Shown here: one piece after another, positions 45,253 through 62,690 of the stretch
Layout of the letters: each line of letters starts with the position of its first letter
How positions within the stretch are numbered: position 1 is the stretch's first letter
Origin: Coriaria nepalensis
Taxonomy: Eukaryota; Streptophyta; Magnoliopsida; Cucurbitales; Coriariaceae
Reading direction: 5' to 3'
NCBI GenBank assembly: GCA_027186245.1
Contig: CP114484.1
Span: 7,472,001-7,536,000 of the forward strand
Length of the DNA: 64,000 nucleotides
Program-made: the position numbers and the translations under genes
Notes under the pieces: generated by a model
The model's input: the letters and a program-made list of their open reading frames with translations, nothing else
Database searches by the model: none
What the model was told of the DNA's origin: nothing

Positions 45253-48200
45253 TCAAGAAGAGGGGACCACATTAAGCTCAGCAAAGGAAGAATGCTTCTT
45301 CTGAAGCCTTCCTCTCAAATGTCTGATCTTCGCATCGACCCTAGCCGTGAACCCAATCTTGGTCTTCTGCCTTGCTTTGGACCTTTCACGGGTCCACATA
45401 TGCTGATCCTCCACATCTTTCCTGTAATATTTAATCTCTTGGATAATATGGTGGTCCATAGGATTGAAACATCTTTGGTAAGAAATGTGCGCCAAATATG
45501 GTAGATTACAGACAACTGTAACCAACAAGGTGGTTACCCAATAAATAGGAGCAGGGCCCAAAGCCTCGATGAGAATGTGGTAGGCATTTCCAGAAGAGAT
45601 GATCATGCCGTAGAGGAGGATGAAAAGGTACCACATAGCAATGCTGCCCCAGACGAAGAGGTGTTGGATCCAAGTGAAGTGGCTCATGGTGAGGGCGATC
45701 TGGCAATTGACAGCCCAGATAATGCATGTGAACATGGTGGTCCCAACGGTAGCCATGTCAGCAGTCTGCCCCCCTGCTCGGAAGGCTTGGTTGTAGAAGA
45801 TTATGATGTTGAGGAAGAATGTAATTAAGGAGGAGTAGAGACCGTTCCCCATCCACCCAAATATCCAGTACCAGTCGAAGAACAAGTTTTTCGGTCCTTG
45901 TTGATATAAGGCGGGAAACTGAAAAAGAAAATATAATAAATAAATAAGACATGGCGAATGAGTATACTTTATCCATCATAAGAACAATGTAAACTTAAAT
46001 GCTTAATGTACCAAGCCCCTTCGAAATAGAAGGTAACTATGAAAAGTTTTTCCTTGAAAAAATTTAGATTGACAAGGGGAGTTTTATTTTTTTCATTTTA
46101 GTGTAAATATATTTTTAAGGTAATGGATCAACATACGAACCTGTAAGCAGACCTCGGACGAAACATCTTGCTCGAAAACACCAAGCGAAATGACAGGCAA
46201 TGAAGTAAGAATCACATTAAATGAAAGCATGTAGTAGTCATCATAAATCGATTGTCCAGAGAACCCCGTAAATGCCTCAAAGTAAAAGAGGGTAAGACCA
46301 AATGCTATGTTCTTGTAGAAGAAATAACAAATCTGCATCCGAAACAATCCAAATTCAGAAAAATCCATTTCCAAATTGAATAATTTTCATTGTTGAAACT
46401 TCAGTTTGGGTTCAATTTCCAACTAGAACACAGTTAAAAGAGCTCCAATTTACCTAAATTACAGTTTTTAAGGAGCATATCTATTAATCGTACCATCTGG
46501 GCGATCCTCTTATAGCACCAGTGTCCATGAACTACCAAAAGCCTCTCCAAGAACCGGAATTGGGCAATAGAGAAATCACTAGCCATCACAGCCTGTATAG
46601 AGTTTTATAAAAAATTAGTGAGGAAGAGATAAAAAAAAGAATCTTTTCCTACATTGTTTGGGTAAGAAATGATGTATATACCAACCTGCATGCCTTCAAC
46701 CCCACTAATACCGACACCAATATCAGCCTCTTGAATCATTCCAACATCATTTGCACCATCACCTATTGCCAAAGTAGTTTTACCTGTTCCTTCTTTTACT
46801 AATCTAGTAACCTAGAGAAGATTTAAAGAAAAATTAAGAAAAAAGGTAAGATAAAAACAGAGCTTAACAAATAGCTTAATGTTAACTGACTAAAGACCTG
46901 GAAAGATAAAAAAGTGTTACCAGAGCTTTCTGCTTGGGAGAGACACGGCAGCAAATAACAGAAGCACAATCAACTGCTAAACTGAGAAACTGATGCTTCA
47001 TATCATCCTCTAGAGCATAGGTTAGAGTTTTCCCGTCAATAATTAAAGCAAATGCAGCATGTGGGTCCTTCTCTAATTTGATCATTTGTGAGGCATTGGT
47101 TATTTGATTTGAAATATTCTCTTTCAAGTCCTGTGGAGTAGCAACATATAAAAGAGAAGGAAAATAAATCTTATACATTGAATGAAAGCTAATTTCTCAC
47201 CCCCAAAAAAAAAAAATTCATTTTTATTCTCTTAAAAACAAAGGGCACAAATAAAATGAATTACCGATTTTCCATCTTGCGCTATTGTCTCTATATTGGA
47301 TGTTATACAAATCTGATTCATGCCCTGTCGTAGTAGACTACATGCAAATCTGTATCATAAAAAGAAAAAAAAATCACCTGAACAAGAGATTATAATCAAT
47401 AAGAGTTCAATCCAGATGAAACTCACTGAATTACATAATCAATTACCCTATGTTGATAGCAGTTTCCATCTTATCTCCAGTCAAAACCCAGATCTTGAGA
47501 CCAGCTTGAGCAAGTTTATCTATGCATTGTGGCACCTAAAATATGAATGAAAAAAAAAGGGAAAAACTTGCTCGAGTTAAAACTAGGAAATGAAAAAGGT
47601 AATTTTAAACTTGTTTATTAGTAATAACAATGGTGAAGAGATAGATTTGTTTACCCCTTTTTGCAACCTGTCCTCCACAGCAGTAGCACCTACAAGGATC
47701 AACTCTCTTTCCATCATATCAGATACTTTTTCAAGCATACCCTCCCTATCACCTCCTATTGTCGTTTTAGCTTTCTGAAACTCATCATTCCAACTGGCAT
47801 ACTCAGATTCCTCAAGCTTCTTATAAGCAAGAGCTAATGTCCTTAAACCAGCCTCTCCATATTCATTCAAGTGCCGGGTTGTGGCTTCTTCGTACATTCT
47901 TCCATTCTTTGCCAACCGATCAAAAATAATGCTACAATACCAAGAGGAGGAGAATTATTAAAAAAAAAACAGATGATTTATTATTATTTATATTATTATA
48001 TTGTAATTCCATAATATGTTTGAAAATAAATTACCTGTCGGCTCCTTTGCAAAGAAGAAAGATTTGCCCATCTTCATCCCGAACAATCACTGACATTCTC
48101 TTTCTTTTGCTAGTAAAGTCCAAGAGATTCAAAATTTTGTATTCCCTACATATGAAATAAAAATAAAAAATCTCAATCAATAACAAATTAATAGATAAAC

Positions 48201-50058
48201 ATAATAAGTAAATGTTAGGTGACCAAGAGGAATGCAAGAGGAAATAAACTACCTCTCAACTGCTTCTCCTGATGGAGAATATTTTTCCCGGACGACCAAA
48301 GTGGATTGAGTCCTTTTACAAAACCCAAAATCAAATTCTCTAGCAGCAACAAGAAAGGCAGCTTCATCTGGTGATTCCGCTTCATAAGTAAACTCACCTG
48401 TCTCATCATTATGCTCAGGAATTGCAGTGTGACAAATTGCTAATATTCGGAAAAACAATAAGATGAAATTGGGATTCGCCTCTTTAACCCAATTCCCGCC
48501 CATTAACCGATTATCCTCAAAACTAAAACCCTTATATGGAAACTTTCTGATCTTTTCCATTACCACCCTCAGAAGTGATTACTTCTTGCAATTCGATTTC
48601 AGATCCTCTTTTCCCCTTCTTAGATTGCATTGGATAATTCGAAAAGTCTGGCTCATTCTCTTCATGGTCAATAGCCATTTGCTTGGCAGCAGCAAGTTCT
48701 ACTTCACTAGAGCGAACACCATAAGCAATCCCGGAAATTGAACACTTGAGAAAATCCATCTGATTGCAAGTCAAAGTACCAGTTTTATCAGAAAGGATTG
48801 TATCTACTTGACCCAACTCCTCATTCAAATTTGAGGTCCTTGCCTGAGCTGTATTTCCACTCTCTTCATCATACATGTGAATATCTTGGTTAATGAACAT
48901 GGCTTGTAAAACCTTGACAACTTCTATTGAGACATAGAGTGAAATGGGTATTAAATATCCGTAGAGAATAAGAGCAGTAATTAGATGGAAAAGGCCGGAT
49001 AATGCTGGCCTTTTTGGATCGTATAAATTATTGGTATTTTCAGGCATTAAGTACCACCAATCCGGCATTTGGTACTTTGTTTTGATGGCAAAACCAATAG
49101 AGCTTATCAATGAGATCATTACAAGAAGGGTGAAAAGGATGTAAATGATTTTATCCATTTTTCTTTCTATCCCACTTCTTTTAGAAGGTGATTTGGTTGC
49201 ATTTTGCATCACTTTGCTATCATGGCCTGTAAATATCACCACCCCATAAGCATAACTAGTATTCCTAAGCTTTGAATCTCTTAAGAGAATCTGATTAGGG
49301 TCAAGAGGATAAACTTGAAAATCATATTCAAGATTACCCACAAAGGTGTAAAGATTTGGGTTGGGATCTTCACATTGGATCTTTCCTGAAAAATCCTTGA
49401 AAGACTCATTATCATCTAAAGACAATGTCACTTCTAATGATCTCTTCACTTTCAAGTTTGTCTCCCCATCTAAATTCATAGTCTCTACATAACAAATACC
49501 ATCTTCATAACTAGACGATAAGAGAAGCAAATCAGCCGGAAAGAATTGGTCCTTTTCAACTTTGACAACATCTCCAACCCGAATCTTATGCCACGGTCTA
49601 TGCCCAAAAATCCCTTCACCTTTATGAACATACGCTTTCCTAAGATTCACCTTCATATCTTGGACAAAACGTCGCCAATCCTCTAAGGCTTCTTTGGCCA
49701 TACTTAGTCCAACCACAAAGGCTAAAGGGGCCATCATGCTCATGGGGGAGAAGGGTGTGACGGGTGTGAAAGAGAGAATTGCTGCTAAAAGGAAGTACAA
49801 GTTAGCAACTCGCCTGAATTGCTCGAAAAGAGCCTTGGGCAAGAAGGTAAGTACATTGTACTTTGTGGTTGAAATGAAATTCGAGCAGTATTTCAATGGC
49901 TTCTTCTGATGGAGATTTGGTTGGTTGCAATGAACTGTTCGGGAAAATCCAGGACCATGGGTTTGATTTGAAGCCTCTGATTCATTGGTATGTGGTCTAA
50001 GGCATGAAAAAGTGTAGAAACGGCTCGGCCCGAAACCGGACCTTCTTCTATTAGTCAT
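45253..50058 (-). CDS. ALA: P4-type phospholipid-transporting ATPase (aminophospholipid flippase), 10 coding exons, about 1219 aa, one apparent frameshift
   Basis: Coding exons: 48253-50058, 48035-48145, 47655-47931, 47447-47535, 47265-47349, 46921-47130, 46686-46811, 46494-46592, 46141-46332, 45253-45918. All introns are GT-AG. The large first exon carries TM1-4, the P4 proline motif in [14 protein letters not shown], the actuator LDGETNLK and the phosphorylation motif SDKTGTLT (Asp424). Later exons give [50 protein letters not shown] and the last six TM segments. The C-terminus reads [20 protein letters not shown]. Layout and length fit plant ALA8-12 flippases, which with an ALIS/CDC50 subunit move phospholipids to the cytosolic leaflet of plasma or endomembranes. 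Within exon 1 the frame stops at 48,532 (GKDQKVSI then TAA), while [19 protein letters not shown] continues one base out of register. Exon lengths close only if one base is discounted here. Confidence 0.9.
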
Positions 50059-51180
50059 ATTTTTTGATTTCCTTTGAGCTCAAAAGGGAATTAATTTTAT
50101 TCAACAAAAACCCATATGATAAGAAGATGTAATCCTTTCTCTCTTAGCCTGAATTCTTCAGTTGAAGGCCTAATAAATTTTTTAAAAAAAAAACGATGAA
50201 GTTAATACACATTTCTCTAATTTTCAATGTCTGGCAATTTAAAAAGAAAGATTTGGACAAATTTCAAGATAATTGCAGCAAAATGATGTCCATTAATCTA
50301 AGCAACTGATAATATACAACTTCTGCTTCATGTTAAGAAATACAAACACATTACAATCTGGAAAAATCAATTATAAGTAGAAGAGAAGGGCAATTACCCA
50401 CATAGAAAAAAGAATAAAACCAAAGGAGTGAATTGGAGCATCTTAAAAAAGTAGAACATTCTCAATACGAGCCAGATTGCTGTTACAAGAACCTAAATTT
50501 GATTGCAGAAACACCCAAAAAGAATTCATAATCAACAAAAAAGACTCAGAAAATGAAAAAGTGGTACCTGAAGTAATCAACAGCCCCGTTGAAAAATCCC
50601 AGAAGAAAAAGGAGTTGCAGATCAAGAAGGGAGAGAAAGGAGACGAAGTCTAAAGACTAGAAAGACTAATAAAAAAGACCCAGAGAGTCTTTTAGCGAAA
50701 GAAAATCGAGGTTTAGGAGGCGGCGAGAATGCCAACGGGGTTTTCTGCAAATTAGGCTAGAAGAGAAATAAATCTGAGAGAAGCCTCTCTCTCTCTCTCT
50801 CTCTCTCTCCGGCTAGATGAAGAAGTCTCTGAATTCAATTATGCCAGGAAATTCTGGGTCCCCCTCCCTCTCTCTTCTTCTTCCTACGTATTTTATTTTT
50901 TGAATTTTTCTCTCTCACATGTTCTGAATTTCACGTAACAATTTTAATTCAAATCAAAGATCGTATTTTGTGTTTCCTTTTTATTGAGCGAGTAACAAAT
51001 ATGAGCTAGAAAGAGAAGCTGGAAGGTAGGATGGAGAGAGAAAGAGAGAGAGAGTACAGGACAGCGGCCAGCCGTTGTACGGTAATTATTCTCCCATTAA
51101 CGTTATCTATTCCCATCTACACCCTTTATCATTTGTCCCTCTTTTCTTTCTTCTCCAAATTAGGTTTCTATTTTCTATTG
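50059..51180 (-). other. P4-ATPase 5' UTR with probable leader intron, and promoter flank
   Basis: A probable 5' UTR exon ends at 50,568 on the minus strand (CTTCAG|GTACCAC), giving a leader intron of about 450 bp before the start codon at 50,058. The acceptor is not certain. Upstream, a (CT/GA)n run at 50,786-50,810 lies where many plant promoters carry GAGA-type elements. A GA-rich tract also occurs at about 51,031-51,056. No TATA box is assigned with confidence. Confidence 0.45.
50786..50810. repeat. (CT)n microsatellite in the flippase leader or promoter
   Basis: About twelve CT units on the plus strand (GA on the coding strand of the flippase gene) lie around 730 bp upstream of its start codon. 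Confidence 0.9.
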
Positions 51181-51183
51181 AGA

Positions 51184-52690
51184 ATGTCACAAGATCAACC
51201 CAAAACTTACGATTCTATTTATTTAGAAAAAATTTCAATGGATGCTACAAAAGAGTAAGTTATCTATTCTATGTTTCTTTGTCTTCTTCTCTTTTTTGGT
51301 TTTTGGTTTTCCCCCTTTGTGTCAAGTAAAGCAGAGTACCCCATTATTATTTCTTTTATTAGGCTTCAAATTGAATTTTTCATTCTCAAAAAAATAACAC
51401 ACACCAATCTAAAATAGTCAAAATGATAACTACAATAACCTAAATCAAGATACTTAGGAAACATGTTATTCAAGAAACGAACATTTTCATTTTGTATACG
51501 ACTATATATAAAGTATTATGTTTTCTTTGGACTATAATAATATATAACGAACATAAGAACATTTTCATCCTTTCCAAATATTTTTTTCATCTCTTTCATA
51601 TGCAAAAATATAAATTTTCTGTCTTTTTTATGAAATAAAATTGTTCTAATTTTCCTTTTTTTTTTTTTTTGTTAGATTTGACGCATAGTTGAATAATACT
51701 TCTCAGGTTGGAATGAAATTTGATTCATTGGATTAGGCAGTAGAGCTTTGGCGAAGTTATGGATATTCTTGTGGGTTTAATGTCAGGAAGTTATATTTTT
51801 AATGGGTGTAGGAACACGAATATTGTGAAGAATGTAGTGTATATTTGTATTTTAAATGAGGTACAAGTAGAAGGCATCTTAAAACAGAAGAAAGAATAGG
51901 GTGCAACATAATCATGAACTAGTCTCTTGCAACCCGACACCTTTTCAGATCGCAATGAAAGATCACCAATATTGAAGCAGGGCAATCGACACTATAATGG
52001 CCTCAGGGGTTCCATTTGGTTTGGCATTTTCAGTGATGATCGATCATACACGCCGGATGCATAGCTAATCTCAGTTTTACTTAGGAAGATCAGAAAACGT
52101 ACTTGCGCCGCAAAAGGACGAAGAGGTTAAAGGATGGTGAAGTTGATGATATTATGAGGTACTTTGAAGAACAAAAATTGAAAAATTAAGGTTTCTATTA
52201 CTCTTTACAATTGATAAGGAAAACCAGCTTACTAGTGTATTGTGGTCCACAACTGAATTGATTGTTGACTATAGTCTTTGTGGAGATGCAATCACATTTG
52301 AAACTACATATTGGACTAATAAGGAGCATATGTCACTTGGAGTTTTTGTCGCTTTGAACCAACATAGATAGGCAAATGGTGATCTTTGGAGGTACATCAC
52401 TCTTTGATGAGAGAGAGTTCGTTTGAGCGGTTATTCCAAACATTTTCAAATGCACATGGAGGTAAGTTACCTTATACTATATTTACATATCAATATGAGC
52501 AAAGAAGGTAATGAATGGGCCCGTAAACAACAATATCGATTTAACGAGCTGATTCAAGAAGTATCTTCACACAATGCAACACGAGCTTTTGTTGAGCACA
52601 TGCAAGATGAATGCATGAAGACTATTCTTGATTTTAAGTCTAAATATGAAGATGGTGTCGAAGGAACCCTTCCAGTAGACATTGAGTAGC
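51184..52690 (+). pseudogene. FAR1/FHY3-like (MULE-derived) transposase relic
   Basis: A first exon MSQDQPKTYDSIYLEKISMD ends at a good donor (AAAGAG|GTAAGT at about 51,256). After the intron comes a FAR1 DNA-binding domain start (VGMKFDSLD, stop, AVELWRSYGYSCGFNVRK). Further on, YLRRKRTKRLKDGEVDDIMR and YFEEQKLKN (FAR1-type linker), then a decayed catalytic core (SLCGDAITFETTYWTNKEHM, then SLGVFVALNQH). A downstream open frame (52,423-52,689) reads NEWARKQQYRFNELIQEVSS, then HNATRAFVEHMQDECMKTIL. Multiple stops occur. FAR1-family genes descend from Mutator-like transposases. Whether this was a host gene or a transposon copy cannot be told. Confidence 0.7.
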
Positions 52691-53470
52691 AACTAGAATG
52701 TTTCAGAATTCAAAATGACTCTAAATGTAATAAACCAATCCAGATACCTTAAAGATCCAACTCCAGTCTTTCACGTACGGCAGCTAACTAGTATTATTAA
52801 TAGGAGTGTTTGAGGAGCAAAACTTACTAATATGTGGATAAATTAAGTCTTTTAATGCTCCAAAAATCATACTTGACTTATGTTGATAAGAATGGTACCC
52901 TCCATTTTGCATGATGAGACAAGATATGCGACCGAATTTTAAGGCTTAATGAAATTGCATACGTAGTAGTGAACTTTGTCTATTAAAAGAAGAACAAACT
53001 TCTTTCACTAATATCAGTGAAAACATTTGTTTTTATTACTTAACAATATACTGACATGAAACTACCATTTTGTTACTTCCTCTATTTTCTTTTGTTGGTG
53101 GGGCCCAAAAGAAGAGAGAAGATGTATAAGAGATGAATTGATTTTAAGGATAAATTTATCTTTAAAAAATTAAATAAAAAAATATATATATTTTGTATTC
53201 CCTTTAATTTCATCATCAAAAATAAAACTAATGATCGATTATGCCTGTACATTTTTTTTTACATTAAATAATTGCACATTAGGCACCCATACTCTTTTTC
53301 CACCTGTTCATCCCTTATTATTCCCATCCATTTATGGAAACCAAACTCGCCCCAAGTTTCCAATTTGTTTTGGGTTGCTGGGCGCATGTAGCTAATATGT
53401 TGTAACGTGGGGTCAAATTGTATTTTCTTAAAACTTAAACGGCTTGAAAAAAAAAAAAACCGGAATGCAA
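52691..53470. promoter_or_regulatory. NOP2 upstream region
   Basis: No gene. A TTGGGCCC site (site II-like TGGGCC, reverse orientation) lies at about 53,100-53,107. The rest is AT-rich, including A/T tracts at 53,165-53,190 and 53,245-53,260. The two telo-boxes lie just downstream. Confidence 0.4.
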
Positions 53471-53478
53471 CGTAGTCA

Positions 53479-53516
53479 AAACCCTAAAATTGAGAGTGGT
53501 GAATTCAAAACCCTAA
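53479..53516 (+). promoter_or_regulatory. Two telo-boxes (AAACCCTAA) upstream of NOP2
   Basis: Exact AAACCCTAA motifs occur at 53,479-53,487 and 53,508-53,516, 66 and 37 bp before the start codon. Telo-boxes near the transcription start are a known mark of plant ribosome-biogenesis and translation genes, often paired with site II (TGGGCY) elements. This fits the predicted product. Confidence 0.65.
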
Positions 53517-53552
53517 ATTAAATTAAGGTAGGCCGTTCTTCTCTCTTACACC

Positions 53553-58055
<4,503 letters not shown>

Positions 58056-60900
58056 TGATGGATGCAGATACTATGAGATACTATAAGTCCAGTCTGAGTT
58101 ATTATCAAAGTGATCATCAGATGGAAACTGTGGATGGATTTTTTCCTTGTTTGAAATGTCATCACGACATCATTTTTGTTCAACTTATGTTATAAAGGTT
58201 CGATCGAACGAAAATTCAAAACAATTTTACCTTGAATTTTAAGGTGAAAACTCCAAATGGATGATTAATTTTTGTTTCTGTTGTATATTTATCATCTCTA
58301 TAATGAAATAGTGAGCATTTTAGGTTCTACAAAACTGGCAAAGCAAGCTTGTTACTATTTTTTGTGAAGCTACTTTGCCTTCAACATGAGATTAATCTTC
58401 TTACGAGTCAATTTCATTTGATCTAAAAATAAAAGTGCAATTTTTGTATTCCATGCAAAATTGACTCGGTAATTTTCAATTGCAAATTTTTCTGGTAAAC
58501 TGGGCCGGATTGAATCAGTTCAACCCACAGAGTATTGACCATGGTGAAGATAAGGACGAGAAGGGTGATGCAAAATCCAATAATAATTGATAAGGAAGAT
58601 TTTAGCCATCGTAAGGTAAGTATAAGTCAGCTAGTATGAGGAATCATCCACAATATAAGCAGCTATATAGGGAAAAGCTTCTATTGGAATTTACAGCCAG
58701 GAAATCCTATCGTAGCCGATCCTGGCAGAGAGGCTGAGGTTGAAGAAGTAAGTACCTAACGGAAAAAGGTCGGTCCTCAGCAACATCAGTATCATGGCAA
58801 TTTTGTCGTGGGTCGAGTTTGTTCCGGTTCGAGGCAAGCCTGGATACAAATCTAGAAAGTTGGAGTGAAAACAAAACGATAGTATATAGGTAAATTATTA
58901 TTTATTCATTTTTGTCCGGATAAATCATTTTAAAAAATTTCAAAAATGTTATATTTTTTTCTAATATTTTTACTTATTTTTAGTGTATGTATAGAAAAAA
59001 ATTATGTGTATATATAGGATAATCTTCATATTCTCCCTAACTAAAAGAAGCAACTCAATGATACTTAGATAGTTTGTTTAATGATTTGTAATACAACTAT
59101 ATACATATAGGAATATGTTCTATGAACATATTTTTTTACACATTATTTTACATTATTTTTAGTCTATTGGATTAACATTGATCTAATGATCAATATTTCA
59201 TTCAATATCAGCATTCAATAATTTATTGAATGATTTTAGCATTCAATAATTATAAGTAAATATTGACTATTAGTTGTTTTAATCTAACAAACTAAAAAGT
59301 GTGTAAAGTAATATGCAAAAAAGTGTGTCAATAGAACTTGTCCTGTACATATATATTTACATTTTCTTTTTGGAAATTTTATAATATTGTGTAATATAAT
59401 CAACTAAAGTCCAATTTCTCTCTTAGTGAATAGTATTATAATTACTATAAATTATTTCAAAATGTTGATAATGTATATTTTTGATGTGTCTTAATAAGTA
59501 TTTTAGTTAGATTCTATATCATTTTAAAAGTAAGAAAAATAAAAATATAAACATAATAAATGGCATCGAAGATTAGTTTTGTGTCGTATTTGAAGTTAAA
59601 TATAACAAACATTATTGTCTTTTAGCTGCATCGCCAAAGGTTATATGCATAATTTTTTCTGTGATTGAGGTATATATACTGCTAACGTGGTGTCACATGT
59701 AAATACAATATAATATGCTGAAAAAGCATTCACGTGGAGTTAATGATGTGATTCATTAATTGGAAATGCAATCTCACGTGTCAAATTATCATTAGTCGAC
59801 ATTTTGGTTTCTTATTGACCCACGTTTCGGTTTTTTATTGGTACACGTGTTGGTTTCTATGGATACCAAAATTATCATTTTGGCAAATATTGAATCATGT
59901 AGAAAACCCTGAAAAGAAAGTAAATAAAAAGACGAAATAGACCAAAATATGACTATGTTTTCCCCTTATTTTTCAAGCCGTTTTGACGTTTTCAAAAGTT
60001 TTCAGTAAATGAGGAAGATAATTTGTTGGATCCAAGAGCATTCTAACAAAGTAGGAAAACACTTTTACCAAGCCTGAGGGCGTATCATAAAAAATTGAAA
60101 GGTTACTCTGAAATAAGAAGTGAGATTTAACAAATTCAAGAAGGTTTTCAGCCAAATCAAGGGTCATATTGCAAAAGGGAGAGACATTGTGACTTATTCG
60201 GAGGACTTTCCAACAAATAGCTATTTTTGAAGACTAAAAGGGATAATCTATATTTTGGAAGATACTTTTCTAGCAATAGGAAGTCTTGATGGCCAAGCAA
60301 AGTGACTTGCCGCTCAAGTATTTTAAGGCTATAAATAAAGCTTTCCACTGAAGGGAAAAAGATATGGAATAACAACCCAACCAATACCAACCAACTAATT
60401 CATTTCTCTCGCCCTAAAACCTAAAAAATAATCATCTGATAACTTTTCTTATTGCTCTGTAGGCCCCGAGATTCATCGAGTATTCCTCATACTCAAACCA
60501 TCAACTCGCCACACAAATTTGCAATCCAATTTTTAATTAGTTGTTCAGTAGACTTGGTATCTAAGATTAGTGTAACTCATTAACATTTTATCATGTTCTT
60601 TCTCTTTGTAATTAAGTTAGATCAATTTTCGTTACGGTAACATGTAATTAATTTAATACAATGAATATATTTTACTATCTCATTTAAATTAATGCATCTT
60701 CATTTATCTTACATTTAATTTATGTGCACTTTATTTAATTATATTTTATGTTTCTACCTTTAATTTATCCTCTCTTTATTTTATTACAATTTAAATTACC
60801 ATTCTTTAATATTTGATGTAACTTTACACTTTTTGTTGGGATATAATGATTGCATTTTGTAATACTAACTCCCTATTCGTCATGAGTTCACATAAACTAC
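58056..60900. other. Intergenic region, possible solo LTR near its end
   Basis: 58,056-58,500 includes the NOP2 3' UTR. 58,500-59,600 is AT-rich with no supported gene. From about 59,700 to 60,650 there is LTR-like text: a TATA-like CTATAAATAAAG near 60,330 followed by a C/A-rich leader and a GCTCTGTAGGCCC-type stretch. No terminal repeat or primer site was identified, so this is only a suggestion. Short open frames here show no domains. Confidence 0.35.
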
Positions 60901-60909
60901 ACATCAACA

Positions 60910-61760
60910 AATAGGTACGCTCAATGGAGATCATGAGGGATGTCCATAATAGAATCTACGGATCCTATCAAATCGGATGAAAAATGTGTTACTAGTTAAG
61001 AGGCATAACTTTTATTGGTTGACCGTCTTTAAAGACTGCATCAAATACTCTAAGGGATGTAGGAGTTGTCAGAGATACGATCCAATCCAATCCAGAATTA
61101 GCTAGCCTTGGAAATGCAACTAATCATAAAAAGTTAGTCATTTAGAGGCTGAGCTATTGATGCAATAGGTCAAATATATCTCGAGTCGAGTAAGAATTAT
61201 ACACAGATCCTTGTCGTAACGGATTACCTTACCAAGTGGGTCGAAGATGTACTCCTACAAAGATTAACCAAACTAGAGGTCATTGAGTTCTTAAAAGAAA
61301 TGATTATTTATTGGTTCGGGGTTCTGGAGACCATTATTATTGATAATTCTACCAGTGGCCTAGTGGCTGAATTCGCTAAAGAACATGGCTTCAAAGTAGT
61401 CAACTTGACACCTTACCATGCTTGAGCTTAATGGCTAGGCCGAGGCAATTAATAAGGTGGTGATAAGCATGATTAAGAAGATGATTAATGAGAATCCAAG
61501 ATCATTGCACGACCTCCTAAGAGCAACTATATGGGCTTGTAGAATGACATATAAAACTGGTACTATGTCGTATTCTTTAGTATATGGTCATGATGCTTTA
61601 ATGCCTATGGAAATTAATCAAAAATCTCTTAGGATTGCCCTGCAAAATAATCTAACTCTCCCTGAGTACTCTGAATCAATGCATATTGATTTGGAGACTT
61701 GGAAGGAGAGGGATTAGATGCATTGAATCAATAATCTTCCATGTACTCTTCATCATTCTC
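60910..61760 (+). pseudogene. Ty3/gypsy (Tat/Ogre-like) integrase relic
   Basis: Plus-strand text reads as an integrase: a decayed zinc-binding region (RGITFIG, SLKTASNTLRDV), then VVTDYLTKWVEDVLLQRL, TKLEVIEFLKEMIIYWFG, VLETIIIDNSTSGLVAEFAK, EHGFKVVNLTPYHA. After a frame change, MVISMIKKMINENPRSLHDL, ACRMTYKTGTMSYSLVYGHD and ALMPMEINQKSLRI follow, which is the conserved C-terminal end of plant gypsy integrase. Protease, RT and LTRs were not recognised. It belongs to the same group as the fragment at 10.4-11.3 kb. Confidence 0.82.
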
Positions 61761-62690
61761 AGTGATTAAGAAAATACCACTATATTAAGTGTGGTAATTT
61801 TGCTCATGCTCATTTATGTATCACCTAACGTCATTGACAGTACAAGCATCATATCTTTTTGTGACAGCCAATAATTATTTGTCAAAAAGTCAATAAGTTG
61901 AAAAGTTAAGGGGCCAAATAATAATAATTGGAAGGTTTAGGAGTCAAATTAGAAATTCCCAAAATTAACCACTTTCCCCTTTTTATATACATAGTTATTG
62001 GTCCATTGTGTTCATGTATTTTGAATATATGGTTGCTTATGATTTGCTTATTAGATATAAGTGATTTAAATTGTTTGTTTCATGGAAATTTTTGTTTTAA
62101 ATTGTGTTTAAATAGTTAGGATTTAATGAGACAAGCAATTAGAAATATAATTTGGATTTTTTTGGGTTGAAGGTGGAATTTTGATATTGATATAATGTGA
62201 CTATATGTGATTTTGAATTATTTAATTGGTTAATATGAATATGACTATGGCATGAGTTGTAATGTTTGAATTGCTTCGAAAGTCATCATAATAATAACTG
62301 CAACTATCATAAGAAATTCGATGCATTTCACAATTCACAACCTACAGTCTCCCCTTTTGATTCCAATGGCCTTCAAGATATTCAAAGTCTAAGCTCTTTG
62401 ACAAATTATGGCTGTACTTTTTCTTGAGTTGTTGTTTGTTTTTCATTATCTTAGGCATAAAATAAAAAAATTGCAAACATAACCCTTTAGTGGTGACTCC
62501 ATTTTTTTGGGAAATCATATTTCAAATCCATACAACATAACTTCCATACGTTGAAGTCCATCACTAATGCCACACACTGTGTATTTTCAATGTTTAAAGG
62601 AAAATAAGTTGACCTCGATGCATGTATATTTGTTTAAGCCTAATATGGAGACGAAATAAGTCGACCCCTCTTCCTCTCCTTCCATGGCTC
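61761..62690. other. Intergenic AT-rich DNA
   Basis: No gene supported. Short open frames (for example 61,928-62,119) have no recognisable domain. The stretch separates the gypsy integrase relic from the DUF1985 relic. Confidence 0.5.

Noticed and set aside
45577..45828. Plus-strand open frame, acidic
   Set aside because: It is antisense to the last exon of the P4-ATPase, whose membrane segments and C-terminal motif are clear on the minus strand.
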